Shown here piece after piece: positions 43,362 to 53,900 of a DNA stretch of 64,000 nt (position 1 is its first letter; each line of letters starts with the position of its first letter). Source of the DNA: Variovorax paradoxus. GTDB lineage: Bacteria > Pseudomonadota > Gammaproteobacteria > Burkholderiales > Burkholderiaceae_C. Below the pieces are notes generated by a model that saw only the letters and a program-made list of their open reading frames with translations, was not told where the DNA came from and ran no database searches. A program made the translations under genes and the position numbers. Location: NCBI RefSeq assembly GCF_024734665.1, contig NZ_CP102931.1, positions 1,300,001 through 1,364,000 on the forward strand, given 5' to 3'.

Positions 43362-44758
43362 AGCGCTCGATCACCGCGCGGCTGGTCATCATGTTCGCCG
43401 CGGCGGCGCTCGCGACCTTTGCGCTGACCGGCTTCGCGCTGCACAGGGTGCTGATTCGCGAGCTTGACCGGCACCAGTACGAAGAGCTCGACACCACGCT
43501 CAAGAGCCTGCAGTTCTGGATCAAGGCCATCGACACCCCCGAGCGCTGGACCCGCGTGCAGGCGCGCATGGACGCGCTCACGCCGGAGGACGGCAGCGTG
43601 CGCTTCTGGGTGCTCAGCGACGATCCGCGCTTCCAGTACGGCAAGGGCCTGGCCGAAATCGACGGCCTCACGCGCGAGGCCAACGGCCACACCAGCAGCG
43701 TCGTGCTGCCGGGGCAGGAGAGGCCGTTTCGCACGCTGTCCGTGCACATCGAGCCCCACGCGCAGCGGCCGGCCGTGCGGCTGATCGTCGGGCGCAACAC
43801 CGAGCCCTATGCGCGCACGCGCCAGACCTTTCTGACCGCGCTGGCCGCGCTCGGGCTGGGGTCGGCGCTGGTGGTGGCCATTGCCGGCTACTGGATCGCG
43901 CGCGTGGGCCTGCGGCCGCTGGAGCGGCTTTCGGCCGAGGCGCAGGCGCTGCGGCCCAAGACCTTGTCGCAGCGGCTGCAGTCGGGGGGAGCCCTGCCGG
44001 TCGAGCTCTCGGCGCTGGCCGAGGCCTTCAACGGCGCACTGAACCGGCTCGAAGAAGCCTACGGCCAGCTCGAATCGTTCAACGCCGACGTGGCGCACGA
44101 ACTGCGCACTCCGCTGGCCAACCTCATCGGCAGTACGCAGGTAGCGCTGTCGCGCCAGCGCAGCGCGGGCGAGTTTCAAGAAGTGCTGCAGGCCAACCTC
44201 GAAGACCTGGAGCGGGTGCGCTCCATCGTCAACGACATGCTGTTCCTCGCGCGCGCCGACCGCGGCGAAGTGGCGACCGGGCTGGTGCTCACGCCGGTGG
44301 CGCAGGAAGTGCGCAAGACCATCGAGTTCTTCGAGTTCGTGCTCGACGAGACGCGTGCGCAGGTCGCCATCGAGGGCGACGTGCTGGCCGAGGCACGGCT
44401 TGAAAGCGCGCTGTTTCGCCGCGCCATGTCGAACCTGCTGCAGAACGCCATCGAGCATTCGAAGCCCGGCGCGCAGATTGCCGTGACGCTGCGCGAAGAG
44501 GCCGTCTCGACGTGGATCACCGTGTCGAACCCCGGCGAGCCCATCGACGAGCAGCACTTGCAGCACCTGTTCGACCGGTTCTACCGCGTCGATGCCGCGC
44601 GCAACGACGGCGGCGAGCACCACGGCCACGGGCTGGGGCTGGCCATCGTGAAGGCGGTGGCGAGCATGCACGGAGGCCAGGTGAGCGCATCGAGCGAAGG
44701 CGGCCTGAACACCTTTGGTTTCAGCGTGGCGCGCCCCCCTGAAAAACTCGCTGGCTGA
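43358..44758 (+). CDS. sensor histidine kinase (CusS/heavy-metal type)
   Basis: A 466-residue kinase starting with GTG at 43358 in a GTGA overlap with the regulator. Two membrane segments (about residues 10-30 and 155-180) enclose a periplasmic sensor domain of about 125 residues. HAMP ([20 protein letters not shown]), HisKA with H-box [20 protein letters not shown] and HATPase_c with [16 protein letters not shown] and [19 protein letters not shown] follow. The order and architecture are those of the heavy-metal sensor kinase family. The signal (metal, drug or envelope stress) is not known. Confidence 0.92.
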   Translation: MKRSITARLVIMFAAAALATFALTGFALHRVLIRELDRHQYEELDTTLKSLQFWIKAIDTPERWTRVQARMDALTPEDGSVRFWVLSDDPRFQYGKGLAEIDGLTREANGHTSSVVLPGQERPFRTLSVHIEPHAQRPAVRLIVGRNTEPYARTRQTFLTALAALGLGSALVVAIAGYWIARVGLRPLERLSAEAQALRPKTLSQRLQSGGALPVELSALAEAFNGALNRLEEAYGQLESFNADVAHELRTPLANLIGSTQVALSRQRSAGEFQEVLQANLEDLERVRSIVNDMLFLARADRGEVATGLVLTPVAQEVRKTIEFFEFVLDETRAQVAIEGDVLAEARLESALFRRAMSNLLQNAIEHSKPGAQIAVTLREEAVSTWITVSNPGEPIDEQHLQHLFDRFYRVDAARNDGGEHHGHGLGLAIVKAVASMHGGQVSASSEGGLNTFGFSVARPPEKLAG

Positions 44759-44874
44759 AGCCACCTGCCAATGGCCTGTGCCCAGTACGTTCTTGGGCCA
44801 TGCCCGAGAATCGCGGTTCGCATGAACCGCACGCAACCACCGCAAATTCTTCCGGCATCCGGACAAGGGCAGCC

Positions 44875-45813
44875 ATGGCGCAGCTGATGTCCTTGCTTGT
44901 GCAGAACGCGATCCTGGTGGTGTTTGCCGCCAGTTTTGCTGCACGCCTCGGACTGCCCGTGCCGGCGGCTGCGGTGCTGGTGGTGACGGGCGCGCTGCTG
45001 GCGGCGGGCGATGTCTCGGTGCCCGGCGTGGTGGCGGCTGCGGTCGTCGCCAACCTGCTGGGCGACGGTGCGTGGTTCTATGCCGGGCGGCGCTTCGGCT
45101 ATCGTTTCATGCGCCTGCTGTGCCGCATCTCGCTGTCGCCCGACACCTGCGTGCGGCGCGGCGAATCGCTCATTACCGACTGGGGTGGCATGTCGCTCGT
45201 GGCCGCCAAGTTCGTGCCGGGCGTGTCGGTGGTGGCGCCGCCCATGGCGGGGGCGCTGGGCATGTCGGTGCGGCGCTTCATCGGCTTCGACATTGGCGCA
45301 GCGCTGGTCTGGACGGGCCTCTTCCTGGGGCTGGGCTGGGTGTTCCGCAACCAGATCCAGGAAGTGCTGGCCGTCATGGCGCAGGCCGGCGGCATTGCCA
45401 CGGCCGCGCTGGCGGTGCTGTTGCTGGTGATCCTTGCGGTGCGCTACTGGCGCCGGCGGGCCTTCATGCGGCTCACGGGCATGCCGCGCATCTCGGTGGA
45501 AGAGTTGCACGAACTGCTGAGCGGGGAAGAGCCGCCGCTGGTGATCGACGTGCGCGGCCAGGCCGGCATGCAGGTCGACCCGCGCCGTATTCCGGGCGCA
45601 GAGGCGTACACGCTCAAGGCGCTGCAGCAGCGCAGCCTCGACCTGTCGCATGCCTCCGGGCGCGTCGTGGTGCTGTACTGCAACTGCCCCAACGAGGTGT
45701 CGGCCGCGCAGGCTGCACGCGTGCTGCTGGCGCGCGGTGCGCGGCGGGCCCTGCCGCTGACCGGTGGGCTCGACGCATGGGTGGCCTCGGGCCGGCCCAC
45801 CAGCGTGGACTGA
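44875..45813 (+). CDS. DedA-family membrane protein fused to a rhodanese domain
   Basis: A 312-residue fusion. Residues about 1-190 are a DedA/SNARE-associated membrane domain (GDGAWFYAGRRFGYRFMRLL and AAKFVPGVSVVAPPMAGALG). Residues about 205-310 form a rhodanese-like domain (ISVEELHELLSGEEPPLVID, YCNCPNEVSAAQAARVLLAR) with the active-site Cys in YCNCP. ATG 44875 follows GGGCAGCC. The DedA part may be a lipid scramblase and the rhodanese part a sulfur carrier or redox sensor. The combination is known in proteobacteria, but its role is unclear. Confidence 0.88.
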   Translation: MAQLMSLLVQNAILVVFAASFAARLGLPVPAAAVLVVTGALLAAGDVSVPGVVAAAVVANLLGDGAWFYAGRRFGYRFMRLLCRISLSPDTCVRRGESLITDWGGMSLVAAKFVPGVSVVAPPMAGALGMSVRRFIGFDIGAALVWTGLFLGLGWVFRNQIQEVLAVMAQAGGIATAALAVLLLVILAVRYWRRRAFMRLTGMPRISVEELHELLSGEEPPLVIDVRGQAGMQVDPRRIPGAEAYTLKALQQRSLDLSHASGRVVVLYCNCPNEVSAAQAARVLLARGARRALPLTGGLDAWVASGRPTSVD

Positions 45814-45854
45814 CCTCGCGCCTGCAGAAATCGGCCCTGCGTGCTAAGGTGCCC

Positions 45855-45879
45855 GGGCTTCGGGTTAACCCCTAAGCCC
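45855..45879. promoter_or_regulatory. nested palindrome upstream of the MFS gene
   Basis: GGGCTT (45855-45860), GGGTTAACCC (45862-45871) and AAGCCC (45874-45879) form a nested inverted repeat 34 bases before the GTG start. It could be a regulator site or a leader hairpin. No promoter elements are clear. Confidence 0.3.
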
Positions 45880-45912
45880 ACCCCCCTTCGCAACTGGCAA
45901 CCGGGACTCCTC

Positions 45913-47142
45913 GTGTCTTCTTCCGCTCCCACAGCCTCTCCGGCCGCTTCGACCGCAACAGGCCTCACGCCCGCGCTCACGCTGGTCTTCGCCATCGCCT
46001 GCGGCCTGTGCGTGGCCAACATCTACTACGCCCAGCCGCTGATCGGCCCCATCTCCGACACGCTGCAGCTGCACGCCGGGCTGGCCGGCCTGATCATGAC
46101 GCTCACCCAGCTCGGCTACGGCGCCGGCCTTCTGCTGCTGGTGCCGCTGGCCGACGTGGTCGAGAACCGCAGGCTCATCGTCGGCGCGCTGTTCGGCGCG
46201 GTCGTCGGGCTGGTGGGCATTGCGCTCTCGGACTCGGCCGTTACCTTCCTGGCTGCCTCCTTCGTGGTTGGCACATGCGCGGTTGCGGCGCAGGTGCTGT
46301 TGCCCTTCGCCTCGCACCTCGCGCCGGAGGCCACGCGCGGCAAGGTGGTCGGCAACATCATGGCCGGGCTGCTGGGCGGGATCATGCTGGCGCGGCCCTT
46401 TGCCAGCGTGGTGGCATCGGCGCTGGGCTGGCGCGCGGTGTTCTGGCTGTCGGCCGTGCTGATGGCCACCCTCATCGCCGTGCTGTGGCGCGTGCTGCCG
46501 CAGCGGCAGCCGCATGCCTCGGTGGGCTACGCGCGCACCATGGCGTCGCTCCCCGGTATCGTGTGGAACACGCCGCTGCTGCGCCGGCGCGGCTTCTACC
46601 AGGGAATGATGTTCTCCGGCTTCCAGGCCTTCTGGACGGCCGTGCCGCTGGCGCTGGTGCATGAGTTCGGCATGGGGCAGCGCGGCATTGCGCTGTTCGC
46701 GCTGGCCGGTGCTGCCGGCGCGCTGATGGCACCGCTGGCGGGCCGGCTGGCCGACAGGGGGTTGACGCGGCCCGCCACAGGAGCCGCCATCGTCGTCGCA
46801 CTGCTTTCCTTCGTGCTCGGCGCAATCGCTATGCACTACCACTCGCTGGCCGGGCTGGTCGCGGCGGGCATCCTGCTCGACGGGGCGGTGCAGCTGTGCC
46901 AGGTGCTCAACTTCCGCAGCCTGTTCATGCTGGCGCCCGAGCTGCGCGGCCGGCTCAACGGGCTGTTCATGACCTTCATCTTCATCTGCGCGGCGGTGGC
47001 CTCGGGCATTGCGGCGGCGGTGTATGCCTTCCACGGATGGAGCGGCCTGTGCCTGCTGGGCGGCGGCTATGTGCTGCTGGCGCTGCTCTACTACGCGACC
47101 GAGTTCCGCCAGCAACCTTCGGCCGTGGCCGTCGGCAGGTAG
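45913..47142 (+). CDS. MFS transporter
   Basis: A 409-residue, 12-span major facilitator. ACGLCVANIYYAQPLIGPIS, LTQLGYGAGLLLLVPLADVV and VGNIMAGLLGGIMLARPFAS match the MFS_1 subgroup often annotated as putative efflux permease. A GTG at 45913 (VSSSAPTASPAAS) was chosen as start; the upstream frame has no better codon with a ribosome site. A nested palindrome lies just before it. The substrate is unknown. Confidence 0.85.
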   Translation: MSSSAPTASPAASTATGLTPALTLVFAIACGLCVANIYYAQPLIGPISDTLQLHAGLAGLIMTLTQLGYGAGLLLLVPLADVVENRRLIVGALFGAVVGLVGIALSDSAVTFLAASFVVGTCAVAAQVLLPFASHLAPEATRGKVVGNIMAGLLGGIMLARPFASVVASALGWRAVFWLSAVLMATLIAVLWRVLPQRQPHASVGYARTMASLPGIVWNTPLLRRRGFYQGMMFSGFQAFWTAVPLALVHEFGMGQRGIALFALAGAAGALMAPLAGRLADRGLTRPATGAAIVVALLSFVLGAIAMHYHSLAGLVAAGILLDGAVQLCQVLNFRSLFMLAPELRGRLNGLFMTFIFICAAVASGIAAAVYAFHGWSGLCLLGGGYVLLALLYYATEFRQQPSAVAVGR

Positions 47143-47186
47143 CAGACGCAAACGACCGTAGACTCGTTCGCTTTGCGTTGCATTCA

Positions 47187-48173
47187 ATGAGCTCGCCGAT
47201 TTTTTCGCGGTCCATTCAGGTAACCCAAACCGACGCGAGCGGTATCTGGCCCATCTTGCTGCTTTGCACGGCGTACTCCGTATTGATCGTCGGTGCGGCG
47301 TCGTGGGCTATCGACCCGGATGCGAAGGGGTGGTACATCGCGCTTGGCATGGTGATCATGCTTGCGTTCATCGCGCTGTGGCTGGTGGGCCTGGTGTTCG
47401 TCGTGCGTGCATGGATCTGGGTCGAGACGCATTGGCTGCAATCGGCCAAAGGCCAGGCAAAGCCGTTCAACGAATGCACCCACGTCGACATCGGCGAAGG
47501 CGGTTTCTCCGTGCAAGGGCTTGGCCATGTCGATTGGATCGATGTGCTGACCCTCGAAGGGATTCCCGACAGCGACAACTATCTGATCGTTCACACACGA
47601 CCATTCAGGAAGCTGATGCTGACGGCACCTGTCGATGAACTGGCGCCGGTCATCAACCACTATCTCGCGCAGAGAAGCAGCGTCAAGGCAACGCGAACGG
47701 GCACTCTGCAAAGCCGCGCCATGGTTTTTTGCTGGCGATGCTTTCTCGCCTGGATCTGGGCGGGGTATGCGTTGGCTGGCGCCGCAGGCATCGCGTTGCT
47801 CCTCAACGTGTCAGATGCAGGATTCATGAAAACCATGGTGGGCCTCTGCGTGCTCATGCCACTGATCGCGTGGCTGGTCTGGGCCATTCCTGTCTCGCAG
47901 ATCAGCACCTTTTCGCATTCGCGAGTGCGAGCCTTCGAACTCGACGGTACGCGGCTGCGCAGCATCGACGGTGCTTGGCAATTCGACCTGCTGCGAGCGC
48001 GCGTCAGCCGTCGCCGTGCGAGCGGTATCGGCTACGAATTCACTTTCCTGACCATTCGCCCGGAGTCGGGAAAGAGGCTCGATCTGATACTGGAAGGCGG
48101 GCCCGATCAGGAGGCGTTGCTGGACGCCTTGAGCGATCGAGGCTTGCTGCCTGCGATGAACCCGCAAGGCTGA
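47187..48173 (+). CDS. membrane protein of unknown function (328 aa)
   Basis: A protein with two pairs of membrane segments (about residues 20-75 and 180-245). Between and after them are two soluble regions of PH-like appearance: GEGGFSVQGLGHVDWIDVLT to YLIVHTRPFRKLMLTAPVDE, and FELDGTRLRSIDGAWQFDLL to LDLILEGGPDQEALLDALSD. The repeated architecture suggests an internal duplication, which is my inference. No family is recognised. ATG 47187 lacks a strong ribosome site. Less GC-rich codon use than its neighbours hints at a separate history. Confidence 0.65.
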   Translation: MSSPIFSRSIQVTQTDASGIWPILLLCTAYSVLIVGAASWAIDPDAKGWYIALGMVIMLAFIALWLVGLVFVVRAWIWVETHWLQSAKGQAKPFNECTHVDIGEGGFSVQGLGHVDWIDVLTLEGIPDSDNYLIVHTRPFRKLMLTAPVDELAPVINHYLAQRSSVKATRTGTLQSRAMVFCWRCFLAWIWAGYALAGAAGIALLLNVSDAGFMKTMVGLCVLMPLIAWLVWAIPVSQISTFSHSRVRAFELDGTRLRSIDGAWQFDLLRARVSRRRASGIGYEFTFLTIRPESGKRLDLILEGGPDQEALLDALSDRGLLPAMNPQG

Positions 48174-48232
48174 ACGCCCGGGCCCCACGGGGGAGCCAGG
48201 GCGAAAGTGCTCAGTGGTAGCCTTGCCACCCG

Positions 48233-49624
48233 ATGAATCTCCGCACCAAGATCGTTGCGCTGGCCGTTGCACCTTTGCTCATCGCACTGGTGCTGGTGGC
48301 CCTCGCGGTGCGCCACCAGGAGCATGACCTCGCCCAGCGCGAGCGAGCCCTCATCGAGCGCAGCTACATGGACCAGCGCCGCAGCGAGCTGCGCAGCTAT
48401 GTCGAACTGGCCGTGAGCAACCTGCTGCCGCTGTACGAGTCAGGCCAGGACGACGAAGCCACCCGCAACGAGGCGCTGCGCCGCCTGGCCTCGCTCAACT
48501 ACGGCGACGACGGCTACTTCTTCGTGTACGACCTGGAGGGCAACTCCCTCATGCACTCGCGCCAGCCCGAGCTGGTTGGCCAGAACCTGTGGGAGCTGCG
48601 CGACTCGCGCGGCCGCTACACCATTCAGGAGCTGATAAAGGGCGCGAAAGAAAACGGCGGCGGCTACGTCGAATACGAATGGCGCAAGCCGTCGAGCGCG
48701 CAGATGGCGCCCAAGCTCGGCTACGTGACCGCCATGCCGCGCTGGAACTGGATGGTCGGCACCGGCCTGTACCTCGACGACATCCAGTCGACCATGGACA
48801 CCCTCGACCGGCAGATGAACGCCAACGTTACCGCCACCCTGCTGTGGATTGCCGGCATTGCCGCGCTGTGCCTCGGCGTGGTCAGCGCCGCCGGCCTGCT
48901 GCTGAACCTTAGCGAGCACCGCACCGCGGAAGCCAAGCTGCGCCTGCTCGCGCGGCGCGTGGTGCAGTCGCAGGAAGAAGAGCGCGGCCACCTCGCACGC
49001 GAACTGCACGACGGCACCAGCCAGACGCTGGTGTCGGCCAAGCTGCTGATCGAATCGGCAGTCGAATCGCTCGACCGCCAGCGTCAGCCCACGCCGCCCG
49101 CGCTGGCCAAGGCACTGCAGCGGCTCAACGATTCGCTGATTGAAGTGCGCCGCATATCGCACCGGCTGCGCCCCGCCTTGCTCGACACCCTGGGCCTGCC
49201 CGCCGCGCTGGAGCGGCTGGTCGACGAGTTCAGGGAAGAGGGCGGCGTCGACGCGTCGATGATGATGGGCGGCGAATCATTCGAGCTGCAGCCCGAAGTG
49301 AAGACCGCGCTCTTCCGCCTGACGCAAGAGGCGCTGACCAACGTGCGCAAGCACGCGAATGCACAGCACGTGAACATTGCGCTGCACTTCGACGAAGAAG
49401 AAGGCGTGCGGCTCGAGGTGAGCGACGACGGCACCGGCTTCGACATACAGGCCGTGCAACTCGACCCCCGGCGCGGCATTGGCCTGCGCAACATGCGCGA
49501 GCGCATGGAAGCCATTGGCGGGCGGCTCATCATGTGCAGCAACGCCGGGCGCACATCCATCGAGGCCGAAGTGCCGACCCGCAGCGCAAGGGCTGCCGAA
49601 GAAGCGCCCGCATCCATCACATGA
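48233..49624 (+). CDS. sensor histidine kinase with periplasmic Cache domain (NarL-type partner)
   Basis: A 463-residue kinase. The N-terminal membrane segment (IVALAVAPLLIALVLVALAV) is followed by an sCache_2-type sensor (LNYGDDGYFFVYDLEGNSLM, PKLGYVTAMPRWNWMVGTGL) and a second span (about 200-225). HisKA_3 has the phospho-His in ARELHDGTSQTLVSAKLLI (about 258). The ATPase domain has LTQEALTNVRKHANAQHV and VSDDGTGFDIQ. Cache domains of this type often bind small organic acids, which is family knowledge. The stop overlaps the regulator's ATG (ATGA), so they form one operon. Confidence 0.93.
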   Translation: MNLRTKIVALAVAPLLIALVLVALAVRHQEHDLAQRERALIERSYMDQRRSELRSYVELAVSNLLPLYESGQDDEATRNEALRRLASLNYGDDGYFFVYDLEGNSLMHSRQPELVGQNLWELRDSRGRYTIQELIKGAKENGGGYVEYEWRKPSSAQMAPKLGYVTAMPRWNWMVGTGLYLDDIQSTMDTLDRQMNANVTATLLWIAGIAALCLGVVSAAGLLLNLSEHRTAEAKLRLLARRVVQSQEEERGHLARELHDGTSQTLVSAKLLIESAVESLDRQRQPTPPALAKALQRLNDSLIEVRRISHRLRPALLDTLGLPAALERLVDEFREEGGVDASMMMGGESFELQPEVKTALFRLTQEALTNVRKHANAQHVNIALHFDEEEGVRLEVSDDGTGFDIQAVQLDPRRGIGLRNMRERMEAIGGRLIMCSNAGRTSIEAEVPTRSARAAEEAPASIT

Positions 49625-50262
49625 CGACGACCAAGACCATCAGGCTTTTTCTTGTCGACGACCATCCGCTGGTGCGCGACGGCCTGCGCGCCCGGCTCGG
49701 CTCCATGCCCAACCTGGAGATCGTCGGCGAGGCCGGCAGCGCGGCCGAAGCGCTCGCACTGGTAGACAGCGTGCAACCCGACCTCATGCTGATGGACGTC
49801 GGCATGAAGGACATGAACGGCATCGAGCTTGCGGCCCTGCTGCTGCAACGCCAGCCCGCAACGCACATCGTGATGCTCAGCATGTACGACAACCCCGAGT
49901 ACGTGCAGAAGGCCCTGCAAGTGGGCGCGCGCGGCTACGTGCTGAAAGACGCGCCCGCGGCCGAGATAGTCGCGGCCATCGAGGCCGTGTCGGCAGGCGG
50001 CACCTTCTTGAGCCCGGCCGTGTCGAAGAAGCTGTTTCGCACGCAGGAGCCGCGGCCGCTGCTAACGCCGCGCGAAAGCGAGATTCTTTCGGCGCTGGGG
50101 CGAGGCGAGTCGAGCAAGCAGATTGCCCGCGACCTGGGGCTGAGCGTGCGCACGGTGGAGGCGCATCGGCAGAGCATCAAGCGGCGGCTGGGCATCGAGG
50201 GGCAGGCGGAACTCATCAAGTACGCGGTGGAGCATGCGCGGGAGTTTGGGCAGCGCTCGTGA
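49621..50262 (+). CDS. NarL/LuxR-family response regulator
   Basis: A 213-residue regulator and partner of the preceding kinase. Receiver: IRLFLVDDHPLVRDGLRARL, phospho-acceptor Asp in DLMLMDVGMKDMNGIELA. LuxR-type DNA-binding domain: LTPRESEILSALGRGESSKQ and DLGLSVRTVEAHRQSIKRRL. It starts inside the kinase stop (ATGA). Target genes are not in evidence nearby; the region that follows is accessory. Confidence 0.93.
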   Translation: MTTTKTIRLFLVDDHPLVRDGLRARLGSMPNLEIVGEAGSAAEALALVDSVQPDLMLMDVGMKDMNGIELAALLLQRQPATHIVMLSMYDNPEYVQKALQVGARGYVLKDAPAAEIVAAIEAVSAGGTFLSPAVSKKLFRTQEPRPLLTPRESEILSALGRGESSKQIARDLGLSVRTVEAHRQSIKRRLGIEGQAELIKYAVEHAREFGQRS

Positions 50263-50604
50263 GCTTCAGCGACTGACTGTCAGAGCTTTGTGTATTGGCG
50301 CTGCGGCACAGCGAATACCTGAGCTATTCGAGAAATTCTCGGCAGAAGTTTCTTCCTGCGCCGAGCTGGTTTTCTCTACAGTGAATGCCCCTGTGATTGA
50401 ACGACGCGCTATGTGGGTGAGGAAGGCGGCATACACAACCAACACCAACAACCGGATGAATGAATGAACCGCTTCGCTTCACGGCGGGCTATCGGTGCGA
50501 CGCGCATCGATGCGAACGTGAGGCACAAAAGGCGACGGCCAAGGTGTTCGCGCACCTTGACCGTCTAACCAAATGACGTGCGAACTTTAGAAAGGGCACA
50601 CCAA
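50263..50604 (+). other. 342-base gap with a strong hairpin; left edge of the accessory region
   Basis: No convincing gene is present; two short frames here have poor codon use. A 13-bp stem with one mismatch and a 6-base loop lies at 50534-50565 (GACGGCCAAGGTG paired with CACCTTGACCGTC). It has no T-tract and lies 39 bases before the small downstream gene. Base composition drops from this point on. Confidence 0.4.
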
Positions 50605-50853
50605 GTGGCTGAACGAATTATGGCCGGGCCTGCAAGGCCGGCATCTGCGGACGCGACCACCACGGCACGGGATCCGTCTGATCTTCTTGAGAACAAGCTG
50701 GAGCAGTTGAACTCACTGCTGTGGTGCTTCTACGGCGCCGGGGATGGATGGTTCCAGGACGCAGGAGAGGCGCATCGGGAGAATCTGCTTTGGATTGCTT
50801 CTGATTTGGCGCGGGAGGCGGTGGAGTTGTTTCAGGAGAGTGGGGGTGGGTGA
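50605..50853 (+). CDS. small hypothetical protein (82 aa)
   Basis: A short helical protein (ENKLEQLNSLLWCFYGAGDG, then REHRENLLWIASDLAREAVE-like helices with GEAHRENLLWIASDL as seen). I do not recognise it with certainty; the pattern resembles small plasmid or island proteins of the DUF3077 type. The GTG at 50605 follows AAAGGG by eight bases; ATG 50620 is an alternative. No signal peptide is present. Confidence 0.45.
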   Translation: MAERIMAGPARPASADATTTARDPSDLLENKLEQLNSLLWCFYGAGDGWFQDAGEAHRENLLWIASDLAREAVELFQESGGG

Positions 50854-50924
50854 CGGGGCTCGGTGCTAGATGCTTTGTCGGGTGGGCGTCGAGCTGTTTT
50901 TTTGCAGCGCGAATAGTGCACTCT

Positions 50925-53900
50925 TCAGGGCTCGGCCTTGGCAAGCGGCAGCGAGATGCGCTTGAATCGCTCTCCGCCAAGAAACTCGAACTTTCTTTGA
51001 AAAAGTGCAGCGAGGCGGATGTCTGCGGTTGCGAAGAAGACCTGCTTTTCGCCACGCAGCGCAACCTCTCGCAGGTAGTCCAAGAAGGACAGTGTGTTCA
51101 GGTCGTCAATATGCGCCACCGGATCGTCTATCAAGATGACGGGTGGCGCCGACTTCGCGCTGTCGTTCAGCGCCAGGAAGATCGAGAGAGCCAGTGCCGC
51201 GCGTTGCCCGGTACTCACTTGATTGATGGCATGGATCTTGTGAGTCGTTCGATTGACGATGAGCGCGTCACTGCTGAAATCACCCAGCGAATATTCTTGG
51301 GGTGAGTGAATTTGCGCAAAGATGCTGCTGACCCTCTCTCGGATTGAATCGAAGGCTTCCTTCGTGGCCTCCTCAAGTGAGTGCTGTTCTACCAATTTGG
51401 TCAACGTCTCGCTGGCCCTCAAGAGATTCCCTCGCTTCTTCGTGTCCCCTACAAGCAACTCACTTGCCGTCGCGAGTTCGCGGCTGCGTTGATCCAGATT
51501 GTTCCGAGCCTGACTGTCCGCCTGAACCGCGTGCCGGGCCTTGTCAAAGGCCAATATGGTTGACTCAACAGCAGCACCGACCTCGTCGAAGCTCGCCGTT
51601 GGAGCAAGTGCCAACGCCGTGACGACATTCACTGCATATTGCAAGGCTGCTTCGGTCAGCCTTAGCGTTCTTTCCAGCATTGAAAGTTGAGGAACAGTGC
51701 CAGCTGAGACGGCGGCGCCCAGGGCGACGTTGAGCAGGTCATCAATCTGCTTCGCCAATGCCTGAGCGTTGGCCTTGCATTCCGTGGCTTTCGCCACGGC
51801 CTCGGTCGCCTTTCCCCCGAGGTTGGCCAGGAAGCCCACGATTTCTGACTGGCTATTGACATCGACGCCGGATGGAAGCGTCGGTGCAATGCTCTCGTCG
51901 CGAAGTCGCTCCCAACCCTCGGTCTGAAGTCCTTGTGCCTGCAGATTCCGGAGCAAGCCCTGACGAATCTGAACCTCGCCCGCCGCCGCGGTTAGATCCG
52001 CGGCCGCCACCCCGGCACTTTCAAGTAAAGAGCCGCAGGACGTGTTGAACGGGATCTGAGACACCGTTGCAAACCTTGCGAGCGCGGCAATCGTCGTCAT
52101 GTCTTGGAGGCATCGGGCCGACTGCTCCCGCGCGATTTGCAGGTTCCGCCTAAAGCTCTCGGTCGCCCCAGCCTCCTGCGATGCAACAAGTTCGTCTAGC
52201 CGCAAGGACAGATCGGACGGGACGTGGTCGGTCTTGCAAACCGGGCACCGTGAGAGTTCGCCACTTCGCTCAATGTAACTAACAGCTGCGTCGTGGAGGT
52301 CTCGCCGAAGCGCTTGTAGTGACTGACCCAGCTGCGTCGACTGAGCCAGCGCAACCTGCGCCTGCTTCTCGTGCTCCTGCGAGCTAAGGAGGCGCTCTGA
52401 GGCGATCTCCTGAGCATCGCCAACTCCCACCGCAACGTAGTCTGCAGCCAAAGGTGGGAGCGACTCGCCAGGCCAGTCGCGCAACACCCGACGAAGCTGA
52501 GCGACTCGACTATTTGAGAGCTGCAGGTTCCCAGCGATTTCGGGAACACCAGCCTCGAGCAAACGGATCCAGCGTTCCAGCAGAGCCTTCTGCACTTCGT
52601 TCGCCTCAACGAACTTGAGCTCGTCTGCCTCGCGCTTCAACAGGACGTCACGCTCTCCCTGGAGCTTTTTGACCGTGTCTAGCGCCTCCTGCATGCGGCG
52701 AATGCGTCCCTCAATGATTTCGGTCGTGAGCGGGGTCTCGACGACTGCCGATTGAAGGCGACCAATGTCTTGACGCAATGTCTCAAGCTTGACCCTGTCA
52801 ATCTCATCGAGGCCGCCGTCGACAGTGACTGGCCACGCCGGTGCGAGGTTGCGAAGGCTCTCCCGATAGGCCGTCACCAAGTTGGTCGCCTCAGAAGGCG
52901 TCGACTTCAAACGCTCCACCTCGGCCTGAAGCAATGTCATCGACTGTTGCTGCTGGGGCAACCGTTCGGTCAATGTCTTGATCCGGCCTTTCAGCTCTTC
53001 GTGCAGCTTGGAGAGGTATTCCCAGAGACCAGACGTTTCCGAGCCGACCAAGAGCTTGTCCAGATCCTCCCGGATGTCCTCCGGCTTCTCCGCTGTCGAC
53101 AGGCGAAACGCTGCATCTGTGTCCAAGAAGTTGAAACGCGTGAAGGCTTCGCTTAGAGCCGTCGCCTGGAAATCTGCGCGGCCGTACCACTTGTTGTTTC
53201 TGGCCTTCAACACAGCAGGCGTGGCTTCTGCCGAGATTTCAACAAGCGTGCCATCTCCGTTTTCGAACTTGCCCTTGACACCAGACACCAATGCGCTGCT
53301 ATCGCGTCGAATCCGACCACAGTAGAGGGCCTCAACCGCTTCAAGCAATGACGTCTTACCGGTTCCGTTTGACCCAACAATCAAATTAACGTCGCCGAGT
53401 GAGAATTCGAGCCCATCGCTCGCCGGCCTGAAGGACTTAATCGAAACGATTCGAAGCATTCCCCGACCGAGCGGGTCGCGAACAGCACGAGGTGCAGCTC
53501 GCGTAGGCAACGCTGCAAAGGCGTCACCATCCGCAATCTTGTCCAGAGTCGTCCTGCGTGGCGGTTGTCCCAGCAGCAGGGCAAGGGACCCCTCCGTCAA
53601 GAGGTTTGCCCAAACTTGATCCACGCCGCCCAGCGGCGGCGCAGCGGTGCTCTCGTTTGCTGCCGGCTCACCCAGACGCAGCGCTAGATCGTCCGGCGCG
53701 ATGACGAACTTGCGAGCGAAATGTCTGTCGCCCTCGATGCGGCTCTTGGCGCTCACGTATCTTTCGTTCCCAGTCGAATTTGGGCCTGCGACGAAGTACA
53801 TGTAGCTGTTCCATCGCAAATCACCTTCAGAGTTGAAGAACTCGGACCCCAAAAGGTTTTCCTGGAACGACGTCAAGTCATCTGACCGCTGGACAATCTC

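Noticed and set aside
50234..50467. Short frames in the gap after the response regulator
   Set aside because: Poor codon use, no ribosome site and no recognisable protein pattern.
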